From the NCBI GenBank assembly GCA_022425195.1, contig JAKMFX010000019.1:1-64000 (forward strand): a DNA stretch of 64,000 nt, written 5' to 3'. The stretch's first letter is position 1; each line of letters begins with the position of its first letter. A program made the translations under genes and the position numbers. Below, in pieces: positions 30,557 through 39,852 of the stretch. Below the pieces are notes generated by a model. It had not been told where the DNA came from. It searched no databases and saw only the letters and a program-made list of their open reading frames with translations. This stretch comes from Flavobacteriales bacterium. GTDB taxonomy: Bacteria > Bacteroidota > Bacteroidia > Flavobacteriales > UBA7430.

Positions 30557-30576
30557 AAAGTCATTAAAGTGACTTT
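30557..30576 (-). other. Short inverted repeat immediately upstream of the trpE start
   Basis: Minus strand AAAGTCA-CTTTAA-TGACTTT followed by TT, 6 nt before the first trpE ATG. Confidence 0.5.
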
Positions 30577-30626
30577 GGTGAATATGAAATTATTTGCCAC
30601 TTAAAAACACAGTGTTTGTTAAAGCA

Positions 30627-30655
30627 AAAAAAGACCCGCGAGAAGCGAGTCTTTT
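30627..30655 (-). terminator. trp leader intrinsic terminator (attenuator 3:4 hairpin)
   Basis: Minus strand AAAAGACTCGC-TTCTC-GCGGGTCTTTTTT: 11-bp stem with one G-U pair, then T tract; lies between the leader ORF and trpE. Confidence 0.85.
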
Positions 30656-30687
30656 ATTATGATTTATACACAACAGAGCTTCTCCGA

Positions 30688-30735
30688 TTATCTAAATCGA
30701 ATCCACCATGAGTTGTTTGTATTTTTATTTTCCAT
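30688..30735 (-). CDS. trpL: trp operon leader peptide, MENKNTNNSWWIRFR*
   Basis: Minus strand ATG GAA AAT AAA AAT ACA AAC AAC TCA TGG TGG ATT CGA TTT AGA TAA; tandem Trp codons followed by a terminator in front of trpE. Not in the ORF track. Confidence 0.85.
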   Translation of the reverse strand: MENKNTNNSWWIRFR

Positions 30736-30744
30736 AACCTAGTG

Positions 30745-30752
30745 CAAATATA
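30745..30752 (-). promoter_or_regulatory. Bacteroidota -7 box TATATTTG, trp operon promoter
   Basis: Exact TAnnTTTG on the minus strand, 9 nt upstream of the leader ATG. Confidence 0.7.
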
Positions 30753-30899
30753 CAACATTTTTAATCACATTAAAAAAACAACTCAATAAAAAAAAACTAT
30801 CATAAAGGCCTTATGAATAGAGCGTTTATCGATGGTGTTAAAAGCAATTTATCGCCAAACTTTATGTACATTGCAGCTTCAAAATTAGAGTCCAAGATT

Positions 30900-32798
30900 A
30901 TGAGCGATGAGCTGAAACATGAGTGTGGTATTGCGATGATAAGGTTGCTAAAACCATTGGAGTATTATCAGAAAAAATACAACACTTCTCTATACGCCCT
31001 CAATAAAATGTATCTATTGATGCAAAAACAGGTAAATAGAGGTCAGGATGGAGCTGGGTTAGCAAACATAAAACTTGACCTAGAGCCCGGTAAAAGATAC
31101 ATCAGCAGATACCGTTCAAACAAATCGAATTCGGTACAAAAAGTTTTCCAATACATCAACAAGAAGTTTGAGGACATCGAAAAAACGAATCCTGGAAAAC
31201 TTCAAGACGTACAGTGGTTAAAAGAAAACGCTGCCTTTTCTGGAGAATTGTTTTTGGGACACCTTCGCTACGGAACTTACGGGGGAAATAGTATTGAGCA
31301 GTGTCACCCATTCTTACGCCAAAACAACTGGATGACGAGAAACTTAGTCTTGGCCGGGAACTTTAACATGACGAATGTTGATGAACTTTTCAATCAATTG
31401 ATTGACTTGGGTCAGCATCCTAAAGAAAAATCGGATACCGTAACCATTCTCGAAAAAATTGGACACTTTTTAGACGAAGAAAACAGTAAGCTATACCACG
31501 CAAATAAAGAGGACTATCCTGACAAACAAGAAATGGCAAAATTTGTTGCCAAAAATATCAATGTCAAAGATGTACTGGTCAATTCAGCCAAAAAGTGGGA
31601 TGGAGGTTACGTCATGTGTGGCTTAATGGGGCATGGAGACGCCTTTGTCCTCAGAGATCCTGCTGGAATTCGCCCGGGCTTTTACTATAAAGACGATGAA
31701 ATTGTAGTGGTCGCTTCTGAACGTGCAGTCATTCAAACTGCCATGAATGTACCGCAAGATTCCATTTCAGAGATAACGCCTGGACACGCCTTAATCGTGA
31801 AAAAGGATGGTCGTGTGAGTATGGATCAAATTACAGAACCCCAAGAAAATAAAGCCTGCTCATTCGAACGAATCTACTTTTCAAGAGGAAATGACGCAGA
31901 CATTTACAACGAGAGAAAAAAATTAGGGAAACTCATCAGTCTAAAAGTGATGGAAAGTATAGGTGGAGACCTCAAAAACTCCGTTTTTTCTTTCATTCCC
32001 AATACCGCTGAAACTTCATTCTACGGGATGGTTGAAGGCTTAGAATCACTTTACAAAGACAAGCAAGCAAAACGGGTTCTAGAGTTGGGTAGCAACTGCA
32101 CCACAGAACAAATAAAAGAAATTTTCTCAGTTCGACCACGTGTGGAAAAGATCACAATAAAAGATGCGAAGTTGAGAACTTTTATCACCGATGACAACAA
32201 CAGAGATAGCCTTGTCGGGCATGTCTATGACATCACCTACGGACAAGTTGAAAAGAAAGACAATCTAGTCATGATTGATGACAGTATTGTGAGAGGAACC
32301 ACTTTGAAGAAAAGTATCCTAAGAATACTGGATCGCCTGAATCCAAAAAAGATTGTCATTGTCTCCTCCGCACCTCAAATTCGATATCCCGACTGCTATG
32401 GGATTGACATGGCACGGATGGGCGATTTTATTGCCTTTAAAGCTGCCATAGCACTATTAAAAGAACGGGGGCTAGAATCAATCATTGATGATGTTTATCA
32501 GCAGTGTAAAGCACAGGCTTTACTCCCTAAAGAAGAGGTTGTCAACTGCGTAAAACAGATATATAATCCATTCACGGCAGAAGAGATTTCAGCAAAAATT
32601 GTTGAACTTCTAAAACCTGAAGACATCAATACAGATGTAGAAATTATATTCCAAAGTATCAGTGGACTTCATGAGGCCTGCCCTAATCACAAAGGGGACT
32701 GGTACTTCACGGGAGATTATCCAACGCTGGGAGGTAACAAAGTAGTTAACAAGGCCTTTATGTATTATGTAGAAGGAAATAATAAGCGAGCTTATTAA
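30900..32798 (+). CDS. Amidophosphoribosyltransferase-type protein (long Bacteroidota PurF form)
   Basis: MSDELKHECGIAMIRLL (N-terminal nucleophile Cys context), RGQDGAGLA, HLRYGTYGG, PRTase motif VMIDDSIVRGTTLKKS. Longest ORF starts at 30813; internal Met preferred. Confidence 0.82.
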   Translation: MSDELKHECGIAMIRLLKPLEYYQKKYNTSLYALNKMYLLMQKQVNRGQDGAGLANIKLDLEPGKRYISRYRSNKSNSVQKVFQYINKKFEDIEKTNPGKLQDVQWLKENAAFSGELFLGHLRYGTYGGNSIEQCHPFLRQNNWMTRNLVLAGNFNMTNVDELFNQLIDLGQHPKEKSDTVTILEKIGHFLDEENSKLYHANKEDYPDKQEMAKFVAKNINVKDVLVNSAKKWDGGYVMCGLMGHGDAFVLRDPAGIRPGFYYKDDEIVVVASERAVIQTAMNVPQDSISEITPGHALIVKKDGRVSMDQITEPQENKACSFERIYFSRGNDADIYNERKKLGKLISLKVMESIGGDLKNSVFSFIPNTAETSFYGMVEGLESLYKDKQAKRVLELGSNCTTEQIKEIFSVRPRVEKITIKDAKLRTFITDDNNRDSLVGHVYDITYGQVEKKDNLVMIDDSIVRGTTLKKSILRILDRLNPKKIVIVSSAPQIRYPDCYGIDMARMGDFIAFKAAIALLKERGLESIIDDVYQQCKAQALLPKEEVVNCVKQIYNPFTAEEISAKIVELLKPEDINTDVEIIFQSISGLHEACPNHKGDWYFTGDYPTLGGNKVVNKAFMYYVEGNNKRAY

Positions 32799-32931
32799 CT
32801 CTAGCCTCATCTATTAAAGGCTCTCTTGAGTTACAGTAAAAAATTGACAACAATCATCTCAGCCAAAGGCGAGTGATACAATTGAGAATGATAAGGAGAG
32901 GAGAAATAGATTTTCATTTAAGAAAAAGTAA

Positions 32932-33927
32932 ATGAATCCTGATAAAAAAATAGCCGTAATAGGAGGTGGTAGCTGGGCAACAGCTATAGTGAAAATGTTA
33001 TCTCATAATGTTACAGAACTTCTGTGGTGGATGCGAAATGAAGATGCCGCACAACACATTAGAGAGACACAACACAACCCTCGTTATTTAAGTGATGTTC
33101 GTATTGATACGGATATTGTGAGTGTGAGTAGTGATCTAGAATCTGTATGTAAGACTGCAGACATCATCATTCTGGCTGTTCCGTCGGCATTTCTTCATAC
33201 TACATTATCAGGCATGACACTTGATTTTAGCTCAAAAACATTCTTCTCAGCGGTCAAAGGAATCATTCCCGAACACAATCAAATTGTTGGAGAATATCTG
33301 CAAAAGGAACATGGAGTCCCCGTTCGTCAAATTGGGGTCATTACTGGGCCTTGTCATGCCGAAGAGGTTGCCCTAGAACGCCTATCCTATTTAACTGTTG
33401 CTTGTGAGGACTCAGCAACAAGTGAATTTATGGCGGCACAATTAACAGGCCGCTACATAAAAACAACTACCAGCGACGACATCTATGGCACCGAATATTC
33501 CGCAGTTTTAAAAAATGTCATTGCAATAGCTGCGGGGGTTGCTCATGGTCTTGGCTACGGAGACAACTATCTTTCCGTCCTTGTTTCCAATGCGATTCGA
33601 GAAATAAAAAGATTTGTAGATGCCGTTCATCCCATCAACAGAGACATTAAGGACTCTGCTTACCTAGGCGATTTACTGGTAACAGCTTACTCAAAATTTA
33701 GTCGAAACAGAACCTTTGGAACCTACATAGGAAAAGGCTACTCTGTTAAAACGGCTCAGATGGATATGAATATGGTTGCCGAAGGTTATTATGCTGTAAA
33801 ATGCATTAAAGAAATCAATAGGGAACTTCAAGTAAATATGCCCATCACGGACTCTGTATATCGTATTGTATACGAAAAGATGTCTCCAAGGTTAGAATTC
33901 AAATTACTTTCTGAAGAGTTAGACTAA
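32932..33927 (+). CDS. gpsA: NAD(P)H-dependent glycerol-3-phosphate dehydrogenase
   Basis: IAVIGGGSWATAIVKML, AVKGI, GPCHAEEVA, KNVIAIAAGVAHGLGYGDN. Confidence 0.93.
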   Translation: MNPDKKIAVIGGGSWATAIVKMLSHNVTELLWWMRNEDAAQHIRETQHNPRYLSDVRIDTDIVSVSSDLESVCKTADIIILAVPSAFLHTTLSGMTLDFSSKTFFSAVKGIIPEHNQIVGEYLQKEHGVPVRQIGVITGPCHAEEVALERLSYLTVACEDSATSEFMAAQLTGRYIKTTTSDDIYGTEYSAVLKNVIAIAAGVAHGLGYGDNYLSVLVSNAIREIKRFVDAVHPINRDIKDSAYLGDLLVTAYSKFSRNRTFGTYIGKGYSVKTAQMDMNMVAEGYYAVKCIKEINRELQVNMPITDSVYRIVYEKMSPRLEFKLLSEELD

Positions 33928-34002
33928 AGCAAAACCTTAAGATCTTTCCTGTTCACGCTATTATTTATAAAATAGAAAAAGTATGCATTTAATAATAAAC
34001 CT

Positions 34003-34010
34003 TACTTTTG
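34003..34010 (+). promoter_or_regulatory. -7 box TACTTTTG upstream of the SDR gene
   Basis: Exact TAnnTTTG, 13 nt before the ATG. Confidence 0.55.
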
Positions 34011-34023
34011 TAAAAACAAGCTG

Positions 34024-35124
34024 ATGAACGTCATACTAACAGGGGTTACCGGAACTTTAGGCTCACAAATCCTCTACCAGTTGTTACAAAACAAAAGAAT
34101 CGATACTATTTTTCTTTTGATTCGAAAAAAAGGCAATGCCTCTGCAGACGCCAGACTGAAAACTATCATTAGTAATAATAAAGCCCCAAAAGCGATTCTT
34201 GAAAACAAGGAGACCTGGATAAAAAAAATGACTGTTTTAGAGCCTGATGATTTTCTAAATCCCGGTCGTTATTTATCTAAATCCACAAAAAATTATTTAA
34301 TTCATTCAGCAGGTTGTGTAAACCTGAGTACTGACATTGCTCAAAAAGAGTTTCTATATCAAGAAAACCTAGAGTTCACAAAGACCGTTTTTGAGGCACT
34401 TTCATCATTCATCACAAAGTTTACCTACATAAGTACCGCGTTCAGCATTGGTGATATTGGGGGGCTCATTGACAATGACTATCACAATAAAAAACCGAAG
34501 TTTAGAAACTTTTACGAGGCATCTAAACACGCTACAGAAAAATTCCTTAGAGAGAAAGGGCTAGAGTTGAATTTAGAAATACAGATTTTACGTCCTAGTG
34601 TATTGGGGGGGAATATTTTCCAAGACTCCAAGTACTTTATCTCAAAGTACATGGTGTACTACCTTGTTGGTAAATTCTTCCACAATAAAAACGTCAAGAA
34701 AGACAGCCCTGTTCGGTTGGCTCTAAATCGCGAAACAGGATTGAATATTGTACCCGTTGATTATGTAGCAAAAGTCATTGCTCAAGTTTTCACAAAAAAA
34801 ATCCCTCAGCTAAATATTGTTCAACGGAACAACACTAATGTTCGCAATGGAATGAAGAAAATCATTGATGCGGTAGGCTTCGAAAATTATACCTTTGTAA
34901 ACACATCAGATGCTGATTTTGTTTTAGAAGCTAAGAATAAATTGGAAGAGATTTATTACAAGACCATTGGACTTCACCTTAACAAATACATCACCTCAAG
35001 CCCTTATGAATTCGACACGCAGCTTTTGGAATCGATTGTACCCATGCCGATGTACAATACAGAAGACTATTTGACGCACACCATAGAGTATGCTAAAAAC
35101 AATCAATTTAAAAGTGCTTGGTAA
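34024..35124 (+). CDS. SDR / NAD-binding (thioester-reductase / acyl-CoA-reductase-like) protein
   Basis: ILTGVTGTLGSQILYQLL Rossmann motif, YEASK (YxxxK), PVDYVAKVI. Confidence 0.75.
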   Translation: MNVILTGVTGTLGSQILYQLLQNKRIDTIFLLIRKKGNASADARLKTIISNNKAPKAILENKETWIKKMTVLEPDDFLNPGRYLSKSTKNYLIHSAGCVNLSTDIAQKEFLYQENLEFTKTVFEALSSFITKFTYISTAFSIGDIGGLIDNDYHNKKPKFRNFYEASKHATEKFLREKGLELNLEIQILRPSVLGGNIFQDSKYFISKYMVYYLVGKFFHNKNVKKDSPVRLALNRETGLNIVPVDYVAKVIAQVFTKKIPQLNIVQRNNTNVRNGMKKIIDAVGFENYTFVNTSDADFVLEAKNKLEEIYYKTIGLHLNKYITSSPYEFDTQLLESIVPMPMYNTEDYLTHTIEYAKNNQFKSAW

Positions 35125-35141
35125 ATCAACTATAACAGACT

Positions 35142-35645
35142 TTACCGCCTTTTGAAAAGGGGAACTTTTGAACAAGCCTCCCCATAGCTAAGTGACTTAA
35201 CAATGGGCTGCAACCTTTTACAAAGCTCTACATAGGTGGATTCTGGAACTGGAACTTTAGCACAACCTTTTACAATAACAAACTTATCTTCGAATTCATT
35301 CAGATCCATCTTCTGAATTACATTACTGTACAAGTACTTATTGAGGTCTTCTAGAGAACCTTTAATGACTGTTTTGGCAAAAGGAGAAACTGCACTGGCC
35401 ACCAACATAAAAGCCCAAGCAGGGATAATGGCATCCGTAGTAATATCAATAGCCACGTTCGCACCTTGATACGTGGACCAATCATTTGTTTTGACAAACG
35501 CTCTAAAATCTCGTTCTCGGAGAATTAAACCTTCGTAAAGATGTGCTTTCAAATCGATAAACTCCCTTCTGTCGGTATCGTAATAATCTTCCAGGTTAAG
35601 GGTTATCAATCCTGATTGCTCAACTTTGTTGATGATTTGATCCAT
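35142..35645 (-). CDS. DUF2480 family protein
   Basis: Recognised composition (LEDYYDTDRREFIDLKAHLYEGLILRERDFRAFVK...DWSTYQGANVAI) and position downstream of the suf cluster. Confidence 0.78.
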   Translation of the reverse strand: MDQIINKVEQSGLITLNLEDYYDTDRREFIDLKAHLYEGLILRERDFRAFVKTNDWSTYQGANVAIDITTDAIIPAWAFMLVASAVSPFAKTVIKGSLEDLNKYLYSNVIQKMDLNEFEDKFVIVKGCAKVPVPESTYVELCKRLQPIVKSLSYGEACSKVPLFKRR

Positions 35646-35699
35646 TTTGTAACTCGTTTAAAGTCTTTACTTTTAAACCAATGTTCTTAGATGTGTTTC

Positions 35700-36020
35700 T
35701 TAAAGAAATCCCAGTTCAAGTTTCGCTTCTTCGCTCATCATGTCTTTGGTCCAAGTAGGCTCAAAAACCATAATCACTTTAGCGTCATTCACCTCATCAA
35801 TAGAGCTGACCTTCTCCCGAACTTCTTCGGGCATCGTTTCTGCAACAGGACAAGAAGGTGAGGTTAATGTCATATCGATTTCTACATCTCCTTGATCACT
35901 TACACGAACATCATAAATTAGACCTAACTCATAGATGTCTACAGGGATTTCAGGGTCGTAAATACCGTGAAGTACTTCTACTACTTTTTCGCCTATGGCT
36001 TGCATTTGTTCTTCGTTCAT
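35700..36020 (-). CDS. DUF59 / SufT-like metal-sulfur cluster assembly factor
   Basis: IYDPEIPVDIYELGLIYDV...MTLTSPSCPVAETMPEEV. Confidence 0.9.
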   Translation of the reverse strand: MNEEQMQAIGEKVVEVLHGIYDPEIPVDIYELGLIYDVRVSDQGDVEIDMTLTSPSCPVAETMPEEVREKVSSIDEVNDAKVIMVFEPTWTKDMMSEEAKLELGFL

Positions 36021-36074
36021 CTTCTTTTATTTTAGATTTAAGCCACCTAAATTGTGAACTCTTAATTGCTAATA

Positions 36075-36491
36075 CTATTGTGCTTGAAATACCAGCGCGT
36101 ATATTTTCATTTGTTTGATCATTGAGACCAATCCATTAGATCTGGTCATCGACAAATGCTCCTTCAAGCCAATGGCATCAATAAAATGCAATTCATTGTC
36201 CATGATGTCTTGGCATTTTTGACCGTCCAATACACGAACCAAAAGTGCTACGATTCCTTTGGTAATGATGGCGTCACTATCCGCCATAAACCGAACGGAA
36301 TCACCTTCTTTTTTTGCATGTAACCAAACCTTTGATTGGCATCCTTTGATTAAATTTTCATCCACGCGATCGCTTTCATCAATCAATGGAACATCCTTGC
36401 TCAACTCAATCAAATAATCGTATTTCTGAATCCAGTCATCAAACATGTCAAATTCATCAATAATCTCTTCCTGTATCTCTTGAATCGTCAT
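36075..36491 (-). CDS. sufE: SufE family sulfur acceptor
   Basis: YLIELSKDVPLID...LIKGCQSKVWLHA. Confidence 0.93.
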   Translation of the reverse strand: MTIQEIQEEIIDEFDMFDDWIQKYDYLIELSKDVPLIDESDRVDENLIKGCQSKVWLHAKKEGDSVRFMADSDAIITKGIVALLVRVLDGQKCQDIMDNELHFIDAIGLKEHLSMTRSNGLVSMIKQMKIYALVFQAQ

Positions 36492-37712
36492 CTATGTAAA
36501 TAATTGTTTCACTTTTTGTACGCCCTCAATAAACGTGTCTATTTCCTCCTTAGTGTTGTATACCGCAAAGGAAGCCCGCATCGTCCCTGGAATTGAATAC
36601 CGATCCATCACTGGCTGAGCACAATGATGACCGGTTCTAATGGCAATTCCTAGTTTGTCGAGTATCGTTCCGGCATCATAAGGGTGAACACCATCGATAA
36701 TAAACGAAATGACTCCCGCCTTTTCTTTTGCCTCTCCAATAAAACGAATGCCACCTATATCCTTGAGTCTTTGTGTTGCATAAGCCAATAACTCAGCTTC
36801 TTGCTGAGCGATGTTCTCTATGCCGATTTCTTCTATAAATCGTATGGAAGCTTCTATACCTATTCCTCCAACAATATTCGGAGTACCGGCTTCAAACTTA
36901 AAGGGTAAATCATTGTAGGTTGTCCCTTCAAATTTCACCTCTTTGATCATTTCTCCTCCTCCGTGATAAGGAGGCATTTTCTCTAAAATTTCTTTTTTCC
37001 CAAACAAAACACCCACACCCGTTGGTCCGTACATTTTGTGTGCAGAAAAGCAGTAAAAGTCTGCATTTAAGGACTGAACATCTACCGACATGTGGGGAGT
37101 TGCCTGTGCCCCATCAATCAATACCAAAGCACCTTTTTCATGGGCTAATGAAGTGATTTCTTCAACCGGATTAATCGTCCCTAAAGCATTTGATATATGA
37201 TTTACCGTGACAAACTTTGTCTTATCACTCAGCAAGTTTCGATAGGCATTCATATCAAGTTCTCCAGAATCTAAAACAGGAATAACCTTAAGAATCGCTC
37301 CAGATTGCTCACAAGCCATTTGCCAAGGAACAATATTAGAATGATGCTCGATGGCTGAAATGATAATCTCGTCACCAGGCTGGAACAACCATTTTGACAA
37401 ACACGAAGAGACCAAGTTAATTGCCTCTGTAGTTCCTCGAGTAATGATAATCTCCTCAGTAGATGGTGCATTGATAAATCGTCGAATCGCCTCTCGAGCC
37501 AATTCGTATTTATCAGTAGCCTTTTGACTCAAATAATGCACTCCTCGATGAATATTACTATTCTCCTTGTTATAATAATGAGCTATCGCATCGACCACCA
37601 TTTTTGGCTTTTGGCTCGTTGCTGCATTGTCAAAATAAATCAAAGGATGTCCGTGAACTTCTTGATGAAGGGCTGGGAATTGTGCACGTATTTGTTTGAT
37701 GTCTACTGCCAT
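36492..37712 (-). CDS. sufS: Cysteine desulfurase SufS
   Basis: YFDNAATSQKP, NIHRGVHYLSQ, SAHKMYGPTGVGVL, RTGHHCAQP. Confidence 0.96.
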   Translation of the reverse strand: MAVDIKQIRAQFPALHQEVHGHPLIYFDNAATSQKPKMVVDAIAHYYNKENSNIHRGVHYLSQKATDKYELAREAIRRFINAPSTEEIIITRGTTEAINLVSSCLSKWLFQPGDEIIISAIEHHSNIVPWQMACEQSGAILKVIPVLDSGELDMNAYRNLLSDKTKFVTVNHISNALGTINPVEEITSLAHEKGALVLIDGAQATPHMSVDVQSLNADFYCFSAHKMYGPTGVGVLFGKKEILEKMPPYHGGGEMIKEVKFEGTTYNDLPFKFEAGTPNIVGGIGIEASIRFIEEIGIENIAQQEAELLAYATQRLKDIGGIRFIGEAKEKAGVISFIIDGVHPYDAGTILDKLGIAIRTGHHCAQPVMDRYSIPGTMRASFAVYNTKEEIDTFIEGVQKVKQLFT

Positions 37713-39047
37713 TTATAAGTCTAATTCATTCAACTCTAGGTTTACATTTAACTTTTTAGCAACTAAATTTATAAGTTGTTCTTTAAGCTCAGGAATTGTG
37801 ATGTTTTTAAGCGTGTCTCCCGCAAAAGCAAACATTAAAAAAGCTTTGGCCTCTTTGATCGGAATTCCTCTGGATTGCATGTAAAATAGTGCCTCATCGT
37901 CTAACTGTCCGATGGTACATCCATGAGAGCAAGCAACATCATCGGCGAAAATTTCCAACTGAGGTTTTGTATCTATAGCTGCAAGATCCGTCAACAGCAA
38001 ATTGTTGTTTTGTTGAAAGGCATTTGTTTTCTGAGCGTCTTTACGGACCATAACCTTTCCGTTGAATACCCCCTTAGACTTCTCATCATAGATTCCCTTA
38101 TACAATTGATTCGATTGACAGTTAGGTACCGCGTGATCTACAAAGGTATGATGGTCTACAATGGTGTCTCCCTTCAAAAGGGTAATCGCATCCATATTTG
38201 CTTCTGCATGTTCACCAGAAAATTCAAAGTGTAAGTTGTTTCTCGTCAAATCTCCTCCAAAAGCAAAGGTATCTACCAGAGTAGAGCTCTTGGCGCCTTG
38301 TCGAACAAATGTACTGTCGACAAGCGTTGTCTCATCAAGATTGTTTTGAACTTTAAAGTGTTTAAAATGGGCTTCCTTACCAACAGATGTTTCAGTAACC
38401 ACATTAGTGAACGCATACGCTTCAGTTAAAGATTGGTGGCGTTCTAAAATTTGAACTTCAGCCCTATCTTCAACCACAAAAAGATTTCGAACTTGGCTCA
38501 ACTGAGCTTCAGATTTATCGTTATTGATATAAATGATTTGGACGAGCTTATCAACTACTGCACCTGCTTTAACATATACAAAGGCCCCTTCTTGAGCAAA
38601 AGCCGTATTTAAAGCAACCATACTCTGTTGCGTATCGGCAAGCTTACCGAAATACTGATTAAAAACCTCTGATTCTCCTGTGTAAGCATCCTTGAGGTTC
38701 GTGACGAAGAATGTGTCTTGGCATGCTATATTTGAAAGGGATTTATTAAAAACCCCGTTAACGAACACAAGTCTGTAGGAATCAATTCCTGTGCACAAAA
38801 AAGGATCTATATCTGAAGATCTTAGGCTTGTATTCTCATGGGACTTTAGATGATAGTCCCTTTTAATGCTTTTGTTGAGTGGCGTGTACTTCCACTCTTC
38901 CTCTTTCATTGTCGGGAACCCTTGGGCGGCAAAGATGGCCATCCCCTCGGCACGTTTTGTACGCACATCTTCGGATTCAGAACCGTTTGTGTTCTGTGTA
39001 AACTGCTCAAAAGAGTTTATGAGTTTATCTTTTAAATTCAAGGGCAA
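37713..39047 (-). CDS. sufD: Fe-S cluster assembly protein SufD
   Basis: EEWKYTPL, C-terminal NNNLLLTD...PQLEIFADDVACSHGCTIGQLDDEALFYMQSRGI. Confidence 0.95.
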   Translation of the reverse strand: MPLNLKDKLINSFEQFTQNTNGSESEDVRTKRAEGMAIFAAQGFPTMKEEEWKYTPLNKSIKRDYHLKSHENTSLRSSDIDPFLCTGIDSYRLVFVNGVFNKSLSNIACQDTFFVTNLKDAYTGESEVFNQYFGKLADTQQSMVALNTAFAQEGAFVYVKAGAVVDKLVQIIYINNDKSEAQLSQVRNLFVVEDRAEVQILERHQSLTEAYAFTNVVTETSVGKEAHFKHFKVQNNLDETTLVDSTFVRQGAKSSTLVDTFAFGGDLTRNNLHFEFSGEHAEANMDAITLLKGDTIVDHHTFVDHAVPNCQSNQLYKGIYDEKSKGVFNGKVMVRKDAQKTNAFQQNNNLLLTDLAAIDTKPQLEIFADDVACSHGCTIGQLDDEALFYMQSRGIPIKEAKAFLMFAFAGDTLKNITIPELKEQLINLVAKKLNVNLELNELDL

Positions 39048-39086
39048 AAATTAAAAGTTAAAAATTAGCTTTATAAAAAGGCAGTC

Positions 39087-39836
39087 TTACTTAAGCTCTT
39101 GCTTAATCCAATCATAGCCTTTATCCTCTAGTTCTAGCGCCAGGTTTTTATCTCCTGATTTGACAATTTTTCCATCAAATAAAACGTGAACAAAATCTGG
39201 AACAATGTGATCTAGAAGCCTTTGATAGTGGGTAATAACCATCACCGCATTATCTTCACTTTTGAGTTTATTAACTCCATTCGCAACAATTCTTAAGGCG
39301 TCAATATCCAAACCTGAATCTGTTTCGTCCAAGATGGCAAGTTTAGGGTCTAACATGGCCATCTGAAAGATCTCATTACGCTTCTTTTCCCCTCCAGAAA
39401 AACCTTCATTGATAGAACGAGACATGAAAGCCTTATCCATCTCAAGCAATTGCTGTTTTTCTCGCATTAACTTCAAAAGATCTTTGGCCTCCATAGCCTC
39501 CAATCCTTTCGCTTTGCGACTTTCATTGATTGCTGTTTTGATGAAATTTGTAACCGAAACTCCAGGAATCTCAACAGGATATTGAAAGGACAGAAAAACA
39601 CCTGCATGTGCTCGCTCTTCTGGAGCTAAGTCCATAATATCTTTTCCATCAAATTCAATCGTTCCACCGGTAACTTCATACTCATCCCGACCTGCTATTA
39701 CGGCTGAAAGGGTACTTTTACCTGCCCCATTGGGCCCCATAATGGCGTGTACTTCACCTTTTTTTATTTCTAAGTTGAGTCCTTTGATGATTTCTTTTCC
39801 TTCAATCTCAACTTTTAAATCTTGTATTTTAAGCAT
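39087..39836 (-). CDS. sufC: Fe-S cluster assembly ATPase SufC
   Basis: IMGPNGAGKSTLSAVIAG, GFSGGEKKRNEIFQ, AILDETDSGLDIDAL. Start trimmed from the TTG at 39863. Confidence 0.96.
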   Translation of the reverse strand: MLKIQDLKVEIEGKEIIKGLNLEIKKGEVHAIMGPNGAGKSTLSAVIAGRDEYEVTGGTIEFDGKDIMDLAPEERAHAGVFLSFQYPVEIPGVSVTNFIKTAINESRKAKGLEAMEAKDLLKLMREKQQLLEMDKAFMSRSINEGFSGGEKKRNEIFQMAMLDPKLAILDETDSGLDIDALRIVANGVNKLKSEDNAVMVITHYQRLLDHIVPDFVHVLFDGKIVKSGDKNLALELEDKGYDWIKQELK

Positions 39837-39852
39837 GTTCTGTTTCTTTGGT

